NCBI GenBank assembly: GCA_014650415.1
Contig: BMUX01000033.1
Span: forward strand, 1-49,202
Direction of reading: 5' to 3'
Origin: Streptomyces spiroverticillatus
GTDB lineage: Bacteria; Actinomycetota; Actinomycetes; Streptomycetales; Streptomycetaceae
DNA: 49,202 bases
Of this stretch, positions 30,670 to 39,950 are shown in pieces. The notes beneath the pieces are model-generated. The model was given only the letters and a program-made list of their open reading frames with translations, was not told where the DNA came from and ran no database searches. The translations under genes and the position numbers were made by a program. Positions within the stretch are counted from its first letter, which is position 1; each line of letters begins with the position of its first letter.

Positions 30670-33251
30670 TCCTCGCGCAGAGCAACACCCTGCTCGACAC
30701 GGCTGGCACACTCGTCACCGTGGTGGCCGCCGTTCCGGGGTGGATCACCGGCAACTTGTGGTGGCTGATCCCGCTGGCCGCCATCGCCGCGTTCGCAGTC
30801 GAGTGGCAGGTGCGGCGGCTCGCGGACAAGGCCAGCCAGTCCCGCATGGCCGTCGAACTCGTCCCCGACGACACCTTCGACCCCAGCCTGGAACAGATCT
30901 TCCGCTACGCCGTCCAGCTCGTGCGCGCTTCCGGCAGCGGACCGTGGACCGTGCCCCGGCGGGCCAAAGCGGTGCGGGTGCGGATGCGCGCGGACGGGCG
31001 CACCCCGCTGTCGTACCGCATCGAAGGCGCGGCCGGGGCCGCGCAGTTGCTGCGTACCACCCCTTACGCGCCGGCGGTGACGTGCCGTAAGGCCCCGCCG
31101 GCGAAGAAGACCAAGGCGCAGCACACCGTGCGCGCGGAGTTCGTGCTGCGCGGGCTGACCGTGGCGCCGCTGCGGGACGTGCCGCTGGAGCCGGACCCCT
31201 TGCAGCCGCTCGCGGACGCCGTCGCCGACCTGCGCACCGACCTTGGGGACGTCGCCGAGATCTGCCTGGACATCCAACGCGCCCCCGCCTGGCATCTCAA
31301 AGCCCGCAGGTGGCAGGCCATGGAGGACGCCCGCACCACCGAACACCGCGAAGCACGACGCGCCAGCTCGTGGGTGCGTCGGGATGCCGAACGCGCGGAG
31401 GACAGCGTGTGGGGGGTGCTGCGAGAACTGGTGGGCGGGCGGGAAACCCGGGGCGGGCCACGGTGGGTGATGCCGCCGGCCCCGCGACGGGTCGATGCGG
31501 ACAAGGCGCTGGGCAAGCTCACCGGCACCCACCTCGTACGGGTCCAGTTGCTGGTGCGGTGTTCCTCCGACATGGAGGGCCGGGCGAAGGCACGGCTGCG
31601 GCAACTCGAAGCCGCACTCGATGTGTTCGGCGGTGAGGCCCGCTGGCAGATGCGCGGATTCCGTCTGGGGCCGTGGCACTACTCCAGCGACCGCTCCCCC
31701 GCCCGCAAGAGCTTCGACCGCCGGTGGGCCACCGGCCAAGTACGTGCCCCCCGCTCCAACTGGGTGGCCCTGGGTGAACTGGCGGGGATGCTGAAGCCGC
31801 CGACGCGACACTGCCGCCTGCCTCTGCTCGCGACCGCCGTGCCCACCTGGGTGCCCGGGAACCGGGACCTGGTGCTCCAGGGGTGGCACCGCAGCGGCGA
31901 CGGGCAGCGGCGGATGGTCGCCACCCGCGAGGACGAGACCCTCTTCGAAGTCGCCGTCGGCAAGTCGGGCTGGGGCAAGACCGAACGGGCGCTCTGCCAG
32001 GCTGTCGGCCTGGCCCGCGCCGGGCGGGGGCTGCTGTTCGTGGACCCGCACGGCGACTCCTGGCACCGCGCTGCCCCTTACCTCGCTGTCGAGGAAGTGG
32101 CCGGGCGGATTGCCCGCATCGACCTGGCCGCCACGAGCCCGCAGGCCCGGAGCGGGTGCTGGAATCCGCTCGGTATGGATCAGGGCCAAGAAGCGCATCA
32201 GGTCATCGCCCAGAGCGTCGACGCTTTCGCGGCCGCGCTCGGCTGGAACGCGGTCAGCGCACCCCGGGCCCTGACCATCTTCACCAAGGCTGTCGAGGCC
32301 CTGGTCACGGTCAACACGCAGGCCTGCCGGGCGCAACAGACCGGTGCGCAGGCCACGGTGTTCCAGGTCCGGGCGCTGCTGTCCGATGCCGCCTTCAGGG
32401 AGTCGGTAGTCGCCGTCTTGGAGGAGGAGGCCGCACAGTGGTGGCGTACCTCCTTCGCCGCACTGCCCGCCGACGCGCTGCCCGTGGTCCTCAATCCCCT
32501 GGACCGGCTCGCCGCCGACCCCGTCACCCGCGCCTTCCTGGGCAACCCCGTCGGCGCGTACAACATCCGGGCGGCGATGGACGCGGGCATGGTCGTGTGG
32601 ATCTGCCCGGCCGGGGACGGCCCCACCGACCGCCTCCTGGTCTCCCTACTCATGCGCGACCTGCTACGCGCAGGCCTCTCCCGAAGGGACATCCCCGCAA
32701 GGCACCGGGTCCCCTTCCGCACGTACCTGGATGAACTCATCACCCTGGACGGGGCCGCCTCCGAATCACTGGCACAAATGCAGGAACAGCTGCGGAAGTT
32801 CGGCATCCGCCTGCACGGCATGACCCAACTGCTCCAGCGCCTCTCCGAACCGGTGCGCGCCTCCCTCCTGCAGAACGCCTCCACGCTGACCACCACCGCC
32901 GGCTCCATGGCCGCCATCCGCCACATCACCGGCGAGTGGAACGAGCGCGTCGACGCCGGTGCCGTGGCCCGCCTGCCCCGCTACCACCACTACGCCACCC
33001 TCCCCGCAAAGGGCGAACGCGTCGGCCCGCTGCTCCTGGAAGGCCCGCGTCTGGAGGACGTCTTCGGCGACGGCGCGAAACCCGCCGCCGTGGGGGCACT
33101 GGCCCGGGCCGCCGACGACCTGGCCCAGGCCCGCCCCCGGGACGCACTCGCCGAAGCCGCCCTCACCCACACCACCACCGTCCAGCACTTCCTCACCCAC
33201 ACCAGCCGGCCCGCGCTCACTCGGCCCACCTCACGCAAGGAGTACTCATGA
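30651..33251 (+). CDS. TraD/VirD4-like type IV coupling ATPase, 866 aa
   Basis: GTG 30651 follows AAGGAG and overlaps the previous gene by 19 nt. One N-terminal membrane segment (LWWLIPLAAIAAFAVEW, about residues 35-51) anchors a large cytoplasmic part. Walker A is GKSGWGKT (about 437-444), followed by LLFVDPHGDSW (about 460-470), typical of TraG/TraD-type coupling proteins, and RTYLDELITLDG near 687-698 as the Walker B/DEAD-like motif. These proteins recruit the DNA-protein complex to the channel. It is longer than Gram-negative VirD4 (about 650 aa) because of a 400-residue N-terminal region of unknown fold. Confidence 0.85.
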   Translation: MDTRSVILAQSNTLLDTAGTLVTVVAAVPGWITGNLWWLIPLAAIAAFAVEWQVRRLADKASQSRMAVELVPDDTFDPSLEQIFRYAVQLVRASGSGPWTVPRRAKAVRVRMRADGRTPLSYRIEGAAGAAQLLRTTPYAPAVTCRKAPPAKKTKAQHTVRAEFVLRGLTVAPLRDVPLEPDPLQPLADAVADLRTDLGDVAEICLDIQRAPAWHLKARRWQAMEDARTTEHREARRASSWVRRDAERAEDSVWGVLRELVGGRETRGGPRWVMPPAPRRVDADKALGKLTGTHLVRVQLLVRCSSDMEGRAKARLRQLEAALDVFGGEARWQMRGFRLGPWHYSSDRSPARKSFDRRWATGQVRAPRSNWVALGELAGMLKPPTRHCRLPLLATAVPTWVPGNRDLVLQGWHRSGDGQRRMVATREDETLFEVAVGKSGWGKTERALCQAVGLARAGRGLLFVDPHGDSWHRAAPYLAVEEVAGRIARIDLAATSPQARSGCWNPLGMDQGQEAHQVIAQSVDAFAAALGWNAVSAPRALTIFTKAVEALVTVNTQACRAQQTGAQATVFQVRALLSDAAFRESVVAVLEEEAAQWWRTSFAALPADALPVVLNPLDRLAADPVTRAFLGNPVGAYNIRAAMDAGMVVWICPAGDGPTDRLLVSLLMRDLLRAGLSRRDIPARHRVPFRTYLDELITLDGAASESLAQMQEQLRKFGIRLHGMTQLLQRLSEPVRASLLQNASTLTTTAGSMAAIRHITGEWNERVDAGAVARLPRYHHYATLPAKGERVGPLLLEGPRLEDVFGDGAKPAAVGALARAADDLAQARPRDALAEAALTHTTTVQHFLTHTSRPALTRPTSRKEYS

Positions 33252-34198
33252 ACCTCCCCACCCTCCCCAGCACCAGCCCGCACGACCACGCAACACCGCC
33301 GAAAACCACGTTCGTCCCCAGCACCCAGGACACCCTGCGCCACCAAGTGCTGGCCGCACTCGCCCAGCACCGCATGGCCACCACACCGCAACTGCGCCAG
33401 ATGCTCCACCTGCAAAGCAGCACCCAGCGGCTCTCGGAAATCCTCACCTCCCTGCGCACCGACCACCTCATCGGCTACATCACCCTGCCCACCTCCGGAC
33501 GCACCCGCGCCTGGTACCTGGAAACAGACGGCGTACGCATCACCCGCGACTGGCCGGAACTGCGCGGGCGCCCCCCGTACCCGGTCACCACCTCCACCGC
33601 CGCCTCCCTGCGCACCGCCCACACCCTCACCGTCGTCCGCACCCACCTCGCGTTCTCCCACGACGCCCACCAGCGGGGCGACGAACACGGCTACCTCGAC
33701 TGGACCCCCGAAGTCGCCCACCCACTCCCCGACGGAGAGCGCCTCATCGCCGACGCCCTGCTGCACTACACCGTCACCCAGGACGACGTCCGGTCCAAGC
33801 TCCGGGCGTTCATCGAGGTGGACCGGGCCACCATGAGCGCGGAACGCCTGGCGAGCAAGCTCATCGAGTACGCCCGCTTCCACAGCTACCAGCCCGTGCA
33901 GCCGGGCCGGCGCAGCACTCACACCGCACAGGTGGTCACCGGCCCCGCCTGGCAGCGCTGGTACCCGCGCTTCCCCCGGGTCCTGTTCATCCTCACCGGC
34001 GCCGGGCCCCGTGCGCTCGCCAACCGCATCGCCGACCTCAAGGCAATGGCCGCCGAACACCCGATGGTCGCCGCGACGGCCCGTCAGGTCCCCTTGGGTG
34101 CAGCCGTGTTGGAGGAAATGGAGGAGGCGGGCCCGCAGGCGCCGGTCTGGACCCGGCTGGGCGCACCCTCGGACCGGTGCGGGTGGACGGAGCTGTGA
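33248..34198 (+). CDS. Replication-relaxation (Replic_Relax-type) family protein, 316 aa
   Basis: ATGA overlap with the coupling ATPase. The N-terminal half is a winged helix: QVLAALAQHRMATTPQLRQM, then STQRLSEILTSLRTDHLIGY, and a wing TSGRTRAWYLETDG, followed by the FIEVDRATMSAERLASKLIEY block characteristic of the family (nuclease-like fold without clear catalytic signature). Such proteins occur beside actinobacterial transfer genes and are proposed to act at the plasmid transfer origin. No relaxase with a HUH or tyrosine-relaxase motif was seen in this window. Confidence 0.75.
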   Translation: MNLPTLPSTSPHDHATPPKTTFVPSTQDTLRHQVLAALAQHRMATTPQLRQMLHLQSSTQRLSEILTSLRTDHLIGYITLPTSGRTRAWYLETDGVRITRDWPELRGRPPYPVTTSTAASLRTAHTLTVVRTHLAFSHDAHQRGDEHGYLDWTPEVAHPLPDGERLIADALLHYTVTQDDVRSKLRAFIEVDRATMSAERLASKLIEYARFHSYQPVQPGRRSTHTAQVVTGPAWQRWYPRFPRVLFILTGAGPRALANRIADLKAMAAEHPMVAATARQVPLGAAVLEEMEEAGPQAPVWTRLGAPSDRCGWTEL

Positions 34199-34322
34199 CC
34201 CCGCCCCTCACTCCACCGTCTCGTGCTGCCCATTTCCTCCACAACCACACGCCGACATTCACCAGCTCACGCGACCTTTTTCGCACAGGATGCCGGATTC
34301 AAATCGTTTATGCGGGTGGGAC

Positions 34323-34368
34323 GTTGATCTTCATCTGCGTAACGTGCCGACTACACAGAACGATCAAC
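34323..34368. promoter_or_regulatory. Inverted repeat GTTGATC/GATCAAC before the lipoprotein gene
   Basis: GTTGATC (34323-34329) and GATCAAC (34362-34368) are perfect inverted copies 32 nt apart, in the 236-nt gap between operons. The local AT content is higher than the surroundings and TTGATC could serve as a -35, but no convincing -10 at proper spacing was found. Confidence 0.35.
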
Positions 34369-34434
34369 TCCGTTTGCCTGTGCGCCACTACGCGCTGCAC
34401 CACGCCCACCGCACCACCGCCCTGGGGTCTTCTC

Positions 34435-35058
34435 ATGAGCCGAACCGCACCGCAGACCAACACACCTGGCCCCCGCCCACGGATGCGTGCCGCCCTCACC
34501 ATCGCAGGCACCCTCCTCACCCTCACCGCCACCGGCTGCACCACCCAGGCCCCACCCCCAGACGCCAAACCCACGACCGACACTCAGGCCACCAGCTCGA
34601 CCACCCCGTCGCCGGCAACAAGCAGCGCCGACCCGCTGGCCGCCGAGAAGGCCGCCGCGCTGACGTCGTACGACAACTTCCTGCGGGAACAGGCGCGGGC
34701 GTACGAGATCGTCAACGTGGAAGCCACCTCGGTGAACAAGTACGTGAGCGGCAACGCACTCAAGCAAGTCCACATGGACGTGCAGTCCCTCAAGGGCGCG
34801 GGCAATCATGCCGAGGGCGCACCGAAGAACGACTCGAAGGTGACGAAGATCAGCATGGGCGGGAAGCTGCCCACCGCCACGATCACGTCCTGCTTGGACG
34901 TGACGCCAGTAAAGATCATCGACAAGCAGGGCAAAACCGTTCCGCATGCCGGGTCCCTCAGCAAATACATCGCGGTGACAACGCTGGAGAAGTGGCCCAA
35001 CGGCTGGATGGTCCTGGACGAAGGGCCGGAGGGACGCGCATGCACACCTCGCGCTTAG
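34435..35058 (+). CDS. Secreted lipoprotein, 207 aa
   Basis: ATG 34435. The N terminus has basic residues, a hydrophobic core and a lipobox (ALTIAGTLLTLTATGC, lipidated Cys about residue 35), then a Thr/Ser/Pro linker. The mature domain has VEATSVNKYVSGNALKQVH and DVTPVKIIDKQGK, similar in style to actinobacterial SnoaL/NTF2-like extracellular lipoproteins, but not firmly assigned. It overlaps the next gene by 19 nt. It opens the second operon, so it may be an outer-surface part of the transfer or pilus apparatus. Confidence 0.75.
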   Translation: MSRTAPQTNTPGPRPRMRAALTIAGTLLTLTATGCTTQAPPPDAKPTTDTQATSSTTPSPATSSADPLAAEKAAALTSYDNFLREQARAYEIVNVEATSVNKYVSGNALKQVHMDVQSLKGAGNHAEGAPKNDSKVTKISMGGKLPTATITSCLDVTPVKIIDKQGKTVPHAGSLSKYIAVTTLEKWPNGWMVLDEGPEGRACTPRA

Positions 35059-35942
35059 CAGCCCTCGCGCCCGTCGTTGCCGTCTCCCTTGTTCTGCTCG
35101 CAGGACCCGCAGCAGCTGATCCTCTGCCCCCGGGCCACAAAGGGGGCGCGGGCCCATGCCTCGGGCAGTTGGGTAGGACCTGCGTGAACGCTCATGACAC
35201 TGGCTCCTACCGGAAAACCCAGCCCAGTTCAGGGAAGACGTCACCGAAGCCGGCGCGTCAGGGCAAGGTCTCCGCGGACGAACCAGTGTGCGTCTCGACA
35301 CTGATGGATCCGCAGCCCCCGGAGGGCAGTGTCGAGCGCGGTAACAGGACCGGCACTATCTATCAGCGCAAGTGCGTGACGAACGGCAATACCGGTGCCA
35401 TGACGGTCACGTTCGAAGAGGGCGGTGCACCCGGAGCAGCAGCCGCTCCGGCTGTCGACCCGCTGGTTGTAGCGCATCAGGCAGTGGACTCGATGCTGCT
35501 GGAAGGCCCCAAGATCCAGACCGCGCCCAAGCAGGGTGCGATCGGACTGGTGGGGCTGCCCGTGTGGCTGTGGTCGGCGCCTTCGCCCACCACGACCGGC
35601 CCGAATGTGGCGTCGGCGACGGCGGGTGCGGTGACGGTGACTGCGACGGCGAAGGTGACGTCGATCGTGTGGAGGCCCGGCGACGGGCAGACCGTGACGT
35701 GCCCCGGGCCCGGTACCCCCTACAGCGCGGCGTACGGGAAGAGGCCGTCGCCGACCTGCGGGCACGTCTACACCCGGACGTCGGGCAAGCAGCCGGGTGC
35801 GAAGTACCAGTTGACCGCCACGTCGACGTGGTCGGTGGAGTGGCAGGTCCAGGGCACCGCCCTGGGCGGCGAGTTCACCGAGACCCGCACCTCCGCACCG
35901 GCACCGCTGGCGATCGGCGAGGCGCAGGCGGTCGGGAACTGA
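35040..35942 (+). CDS. Secreted hypothetical protein, 300 aa
   Basis: ATG 35040 lies inside the end of the lipoprotein gene. A signal peptide is clear: LAALAPVVAVSLVLLAGPAAA followed by DP. The mature part has Cys residues near 40-120 and a C-terminal beta-rich domain (VTVTATAKVTSIVWRPGDG, then ATSTWSVEWQVQGTALGGEF) that reads like an extracellular Ig-like or PKD-like fold. Similar secreted proteins accompany Tad-like genes on Streptomyces plasmids; the function is unknown. Confidence 0.7.
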   Translation: MHTSRLAALAPVVAVSLVLLAGPAAADPLPPGHKGGAGPCLGQLGRTCVNAHDTGSYRKTQPSSGKTSPKPARQGKVSADEPVCVSTLMDPQPPEGSVERGNRTGTIYQRKCVTNGNTGAMTVTFEEGGAPGAAAAPAVDPLVVAHQAVDSMLLEGPKIQTAPKQGAIGLVGLPVWLWSAPSPTTTGPNVASATAGAVTVTATAKVTSIVWRPGDGQTVTCPGPGTPYSAAYGKRPSPTCGHVYTRTSGKQPGAKYQLTATSTWSVEWQVQGTALGGEFTETRTSAPAPLAIGEAQAVGN

Positions 35943-35976
35943 TGGGCCACCTCAGGAACAGAAGGGCAGTACGTAC

Positions 35977-36678
35977 GTGAGCAAGACAGCAACCAAGCCG
36001 GTGGTGCCCGCCCAACAGCACACTGCGCCTGCGGTGGCGGTGGGTGTCAAGGCGCGCCGTCGCCGTCCGGCGATGGCCGCGCTCGGCGTCGCTTTGATTG
36101 CGGCGGGCGGGCTCGGCGGGTTCCTGGCCTTTCAGGAGACCGGGCACCGCACCCCGGTCCTCGCGGTGGCCCGGGCCGTGCAGGCCGGCGACGTCATCCG
36201 GGACACCGACCTGGTCGTCGCCTCCGTCGCGCTGGACCCGGCGCTCAAGCCGGTGGCGGCCGCCGACCGCGACACGGTGGTCGGCAAGCGCGCTGCTGCT
36301 GCGTTGATTCCAGGGGCGCTGCTCGCGAAGGGGCAGGTCACCGACCGTGCTCTGGTCCAGCCTGGTGAGCAGTTGGTGGGGATCGGGCTCAAGCCCGCGC
36401 AGCTCCCTGCGAGCCGCCTGTCGCCCGGGGACACCGTGATCGTGGTGTCGACGCCGTCGGAGGCCGCGCGGGCCGCACAGGACTCGACCGGCAAGAACGG
36501 TGTGGCGAAGGCGCCGCAGACGGTGACGGCGCGGGTGGTACGGGTCGGGGACAGGGCGGCGAACACCGGCGAGGTCGTCGTCGACGTCGCCGTGCCGGCC
36601 GCCGACGGACCGGCGCTCGCGGCGCAGGCCGCGACCGGGAACGTGGCGCTCACCCTCGATGCCGGGGGGAGTCGCTGA
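35977..36678 (+). CDS. cpaB: SAF-domain (CpaB/RcpC-like) pilus assembly protein, 233 aa
   Basis: GTG 35977. A single membrane span (AALGVALIAAGGLGGFLAF, about 34-52) precedes an outer SAF domain (VLAVARAVQAGDVIRDTDLV ... IPGALLAKGQVTDRALVQPGEQLVGIGLKPAQLPAS), which in CpaB/RcpC binds the outer structures of Tad pili. Its stop overlaps the next start by one nt. The gene symbol is by functional analogy only. Confidence 0.75.
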   Translation: MSKTATKPVVPAQQHTAPAVAVGVKARRRRPAMAALGVALIAAGGLGGFLAFQETGHRTPVLAVARAVQAGDVIRDTDLVVASVALDPALKPVAAADRDTVVGKRAAAALIPGALLAKGQVTDRALVQPGEQLVGIGLKPAQLPASRLSPGDTVIVVSTPSEAARAAQDSTGKNGVAKAPQTVTARVVRVGDRAANTGEVVVDVAVPAADGPALAAQAATGNVALTLDAGGSR

Positions 36679-37529
36679 TGGCGGTCATCGCTCTGGTGGG
36701 CACGCCGGGCTCCCCCGGGGTCACCAGCAGCGCGCTCGCGCTGCTGCGCACCTGGCCCCTGGAAGACAACTGGCGGGTACTGCTGGCGGAATGCGACCCC
36801 GACGGCGGGGCGGTGCTGCCCGGTGCGCTCCAGTCCCGGCTGCCTGCCGACCGTGGTCTGCGCCACCTCGCGGTGTCCTCCCGTCTCCAGGGCCAGGACC
36901 TGGTGCAGGCGTTCTGGACCCAGCTGATCGCCCTCAACTTCGAGGGCGACGCCCAGGGTGCGCGGCGGCGTCTGCTGCTGCCGGGGCTCACCGATCTCGC
37001 TCAGGCCTCCCGTCTCGGAGCGGTCTGGCCGCAGCTCGCGGACCTGTTCGCCGGGATCGAGGCGCACCAGCACGATGTGCTGGTCGATCTGGGCCGCTCG
37101 GGTGCCTTCGGGGCGCCCGGGGTGCTGGCGCTGGAGGCCGATACGGTCCTTGTCGTCGTACGGGGCACCCTGCGCGGCGTCCATGCCGCCTCCTCCCGGG
37201 TGGCGGCGCTGCGCCGGCGGATGGAGGGCGAGGACGGTCGCGGGTCGTCGGGGCTCGGCGTCCTGCTGATCACCGAAGGCGCCTACTCGGCCCGGGAGGT
37301 CGAGGAGGCGCTCGGTGTCCCGGTGGTGCTGACGCTTCCGTACGCGCCGAAGGACGCGTCCGTGCTCTCCGACGGGGGCTCGGAGGACCGGCGGTTCGCC
37401 CGCTGCGAGCTGCTGCGCGCCGCCCGCACCGGTGCCGCCGCGATGCGTGGACAGGGCGCCGCACGGCGGCCGAGGATCACGTCGCCGCTGCATCAGAAGC
37501 TGCGGGAGGTGGCCGCCGGTGGACGCTGA
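36678..37529 (+). CDS. cpaE: CpaE/MinD-like ATPase-fold protein lacking the Walker A lysine, 283 aa
   Basis: The start is the ATG at 36678. Residues 3-18 read IALVGTPGSPGVTSSA: the deviant Walker A (KGGxGKT) is recognisable but both lysines are replaced (T and V). The next strand AECDPDGGAVLPG matches the MinD/CpaE pattern, and VLVDLGRSGAFG the Walker B region. The protein may bind nucleotide weakly or act as a scaffold. In Tad systems CpaE directs assembly to a cell site. It overlaps the CpaF gene by 11 nt. Confidence 0.75.
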   Translation: MAVIALVGTPGSPGVTSSALALLRTWPLEDNWRVLLAECDPDGGAVLPGALQSRLPADRGLRHLAVSSRLQGQDLVQAFWTQLIALNFEGDAQGARRRLLLPGLTDLAQASRLGAVWPQLADLFAGIEAHQHDVLVDLGRSGAFGAPGVLALEADTVLVVVRGTLRGVHAASSRVAALRRRMEGEDGRGSSGLGVLLITEGAYSAREVEEALGVPVVLTLPYAPKDASVLSDGGSEDRRFARCELLRAARTGAAAMRGQGAARRPRITSPLHQKLREVAAGGR

Positions 37530-39018
37530 ACCCCTCTACCCCGAGCCCTACCGCCTCCCCCAGCCCGGCAACGGAAAGGTTCCGCCACCGACGGCGGGTA
37601 CGGGCGGCGCCGCCTCGGCTGTTCCCCTCGGCGGTGCGGGGCTGCCGCAGGTCCGCGTCGACTACCAGGCCGCCGCTCGGCTCAAGCGGCAGGTGTCCGA
37701 ACGGCTGCTGGCCGAGCACAAGGACAACACGGCGCTCGTGGGGGCGGCCCGCGAACAGCGCGGCCGCGCCCTGATCAATGAAGCGGTGACGGTGTGGGCC
37801 GACGTTGCCGGCCTGCGCCCGGGCGGTGTGCAGCCCGGGGAGGAACAGGCGTTGGCGGGCATGGTGTTCGACATGCTCTTCCGGGCGGGGCGTTTGCAGC
37901 GGCTTCTGGACGACCCGCGGATCGACAACATTTACATCAACGGTCACGACAACGTGACCGTGGACCTGGGTGATGACCAGCTGGTGCGCGTGGAGCCGGT
38001 GGCGGACTCCGAGGAGGAACTCAAGGAGCTGCTGCGGGACTTGGCGCGCACCAGCGGCCAGAGCGAGCGCACCTTGTCGACGGCGAACCCGATGCTGGCG
38101 CTGCGGCTGGCCGACGGCTCCCGTCTCCAGGCTCTCGGTGACGAGATCACCGGCGAGCGCACGTACGTCACCATCCGCCGCCACCGCGTCCAGGACGCCA
38201 CCCTGAAGGATCTGATCGGGTACGGGACGCTGGACGACACCCTCGCCGCGTTCCTCGCGGCGTGTGTGCGCGGCGAACGCAACATCATGATCGTCGGGGA
38301 GCAGGGATCCGGTAAGACATCGCTGCTGCGGGCGTTGCTGCGGGAGATCCCGGCCTCCGAGCGGTTCGGGACGTTGGAGACCGAGTTCGAGCTGTGGGCG
38401 CATCGCAACGGTCACCACACCCAGGTGGTGCCGATGGAGGCGCGGGAGTCCAACGGCGAGCGGGTCGACGGGCGGGCGGCCGGTGAGATCACGCTGATGG
38501 ATCTCATGCACAAGGCCCTGCGCATGTCGCTGACGCGGATCGTGGTCGGGGAAGTACGCGGGCCGGAGATCACCGCGCTGATGCAGGCGTTGACCAATGG
38601 GCGCGGCGGGAACCTGTGCACGATGCACGCCTCCGGGCCGCATGTGGTGTTCGACCGGATCGCCGAGCTCTACCTCCTGGCCCAGGGCAACTTCAGCGAA
38701 GCGCTCGCGTACCGGCAGATCGCCAACGGGCTGCACTTCATTGTGTTCGTTGCCGTCGACACCACCCAGGGCGGCAAACGCCGTTACATCTCCCACGTCT
38801 GGGAGATCACCGGCGTCGGCGAAGGCGGGCGCCCCGCCTACAACCAGGTCTTCGGCCCCTCCCCGGCCACCGGGCAGGGCTGGGAGGTGCCCGAGGCGCG
38901 CGCTGTTGCGCTGACGCCGCCGACCCCGGCCACGCTGCGCCGGCTCAAGGCGGCCGGGTTCGATCCGCGGCTGCTGCACCCAGGCGCGGTCCATCCGTGG
39001 CTGGAGGTGGGGGCATGA
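37519..39018 (+). CDS. tadA: CpaF/TadA-type secretion ATPase, 499 aa
   Basis: GTG 37519. The core has an N1D domain (DDPRIDNIYINGHDNV), Walker A GEQGSGKT (260-267), the Asp box and His box regions, VVGEVRGPE (about 342-350) as Walker B, and NLCTMHASGP (365-374). This hexameric ATPase powers Tad pilus assembly. Coupled to TadB by an ATGA overlap. It is about 70 residues longer than some CpaF proteins because of a Pro-rich N-terminal extension. Confidence 0.9.
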   Translation: MDAEPLYPEPYRLPQPGNGKVPPPTAGTGGAASAVPLGGAGLPQVRVDYQAAARLKRQVSERLLAEHKDNTALVGAAREQRGRALINEAVTVWADVAGLRPGGVQPGEEQALAGMVFDMLFRAGRLQRLLDDPRIDNIYINGHDNVTVDLGDDQLVRVEPVADSEEELKELLRDLARTSGQSERTLSTANPMLALRLADGSRLQALGDEITGERTYVTIRRHRVQDATLKDLIGYGTLDDTLAAFLAACVRGERNIMIVGEQGSGKTSLLRALLREIPASERFGTLETEFELWAHRNGHHTQVVPMEARESNGERVDGRAAGEITLMDLMHKALRMSLTRIVVGEVRGPEITALMQALTNGRGGNLCTMHASGPHVVFDRIAELYLLAQGNFSEALAYRQIANGLHFIVFVAVDTTQGGKRRYISHVWEITGVGEGGRPAYNQVFGPSPATGQGWEVPEARAVALTPPTPATLRRLKAAGFDPRLLHPGAVHPWLEVGA

Positions 39019-39950
39019 CCGGGATGCTGTGGTGGGCCCTGTGCGGGGCGCTGCTGGCCGGGGGCCTGCTCGCCCTCGTGACGGGAATCGTCGGGACGGC
39101 GCAGCCGAGGCGGATCAGCCGGTGGGCCCGGTGGCGGGTCCGCGCTGCGGACTCGGCACGCTCCGGTGCAATGCCGCTGCGGCTGCTGGCCCCGGGCGCA
39201 GGCCTTGTCTTCGTGGTGGTGTGGCTGCTGAGCGGGGTGTTCATGGCCGCTCTGCTGCTGGGCCTGTCGGTGGTGGGAGTGCCGTGGCTGCTCACCCCGG
39301 CCGCCTCCGCCAAGGCCCGTATCAGCCAGCTCGAAGCGCTCTCCGACTGGGCACAGCGCCTGGCCGACGTCCTGCACCTAGGCTTCGGGATGGAGCAGGC
39401 GCTGGTGACCGGGCGCAAGAACCCGCCGGCGGCGCTGGCGCGGGAGATCACCGACCTGGCGGACAAGCTCCAGGCCGGATGGTCGGCGGAGGAGGCGTTG
39501 CGGGACTTCGCCGATGCCCTGGACGACATCACCGCCGACAAGGTGTGTGCGTCGCTGGCGCTGTGCGCCCGGGATTCCGGTCCGGGGCTGGCCCAGTGCC
39601 TGGAGGACCTGGCCGCCTCGGTACGGGAGGAGGTCGCCTCCCGGCGGAAGATCGAGGCCGATCGTGCCAAGGCCCGGACCGCGGTGCGGTGGATGACCGT
39701 CATCGCCGTGCTCATCGTGCCGTGCGGGTTCCTCGTACCGAACTACACCGCCCCGTACGCCACGGTCATCGGGCAGTTGGTGATGGCGCTGCTGGGCCTG
39801 GCCTTCGCCGGGGTCCTGTTGTGGATGCGGTCGCTGGCCACTCACCGGCCCGTCGCCCGCTTCCTGATCGCCGACCCGCGCAGCCGGGTCAAACACGCCG
39901 CCGAGCCCAAACCCGTTCTCGTACCAGCTGGTGTGGAGGTCAGGCAGTGA
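39015..39950 (+). CDS. tadB: TadB-like inner-membrane platform protein, 311 aa
   Basis: ATGA overlap with CpaF. Membrane spans at the N terminus (ALCGALLAGGLLALVTGIVG; LVFVVVWLLSGVFMAALLLG) and near the C terminus (WMTVIAVLIVPCGFL; LVMALLGLAFAGVLLWMRS) flank a GspF-like cytoplasmic domain (WAQRLADVLHLGFGMEQAL ... REEVASRRKIEADRAKAR). Part of the Tad platform. Its stop overlaps the GTGA start of TadC. Confidence 0.85.
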   Translation: MTGMLWWALCGALLAGGLLALVTGIVGTAQPRRISRWARWRVRAADSARSGAMPLRLLAPGAGLVFVVVWLLSGVFMAALLLGLSVVGVPWLLTPAASAKARISQLEALSDWAQRLADVLHLGFGMEQALVTGRKNPPAALAREITDLADKLQAGWSAEEALRDFADALDDITADKVCASLALCARDSGPGLAQCLEDLAASVREEVASRRKIEADRAKARTAVRWMTVIAVLIVPCGFLVPNYTAPYATVIGQLVMALLGLAFAGVLLWMRSLATHRPVARFLIADPRSRVKHAAEPKPVLVPAGVEVRQ

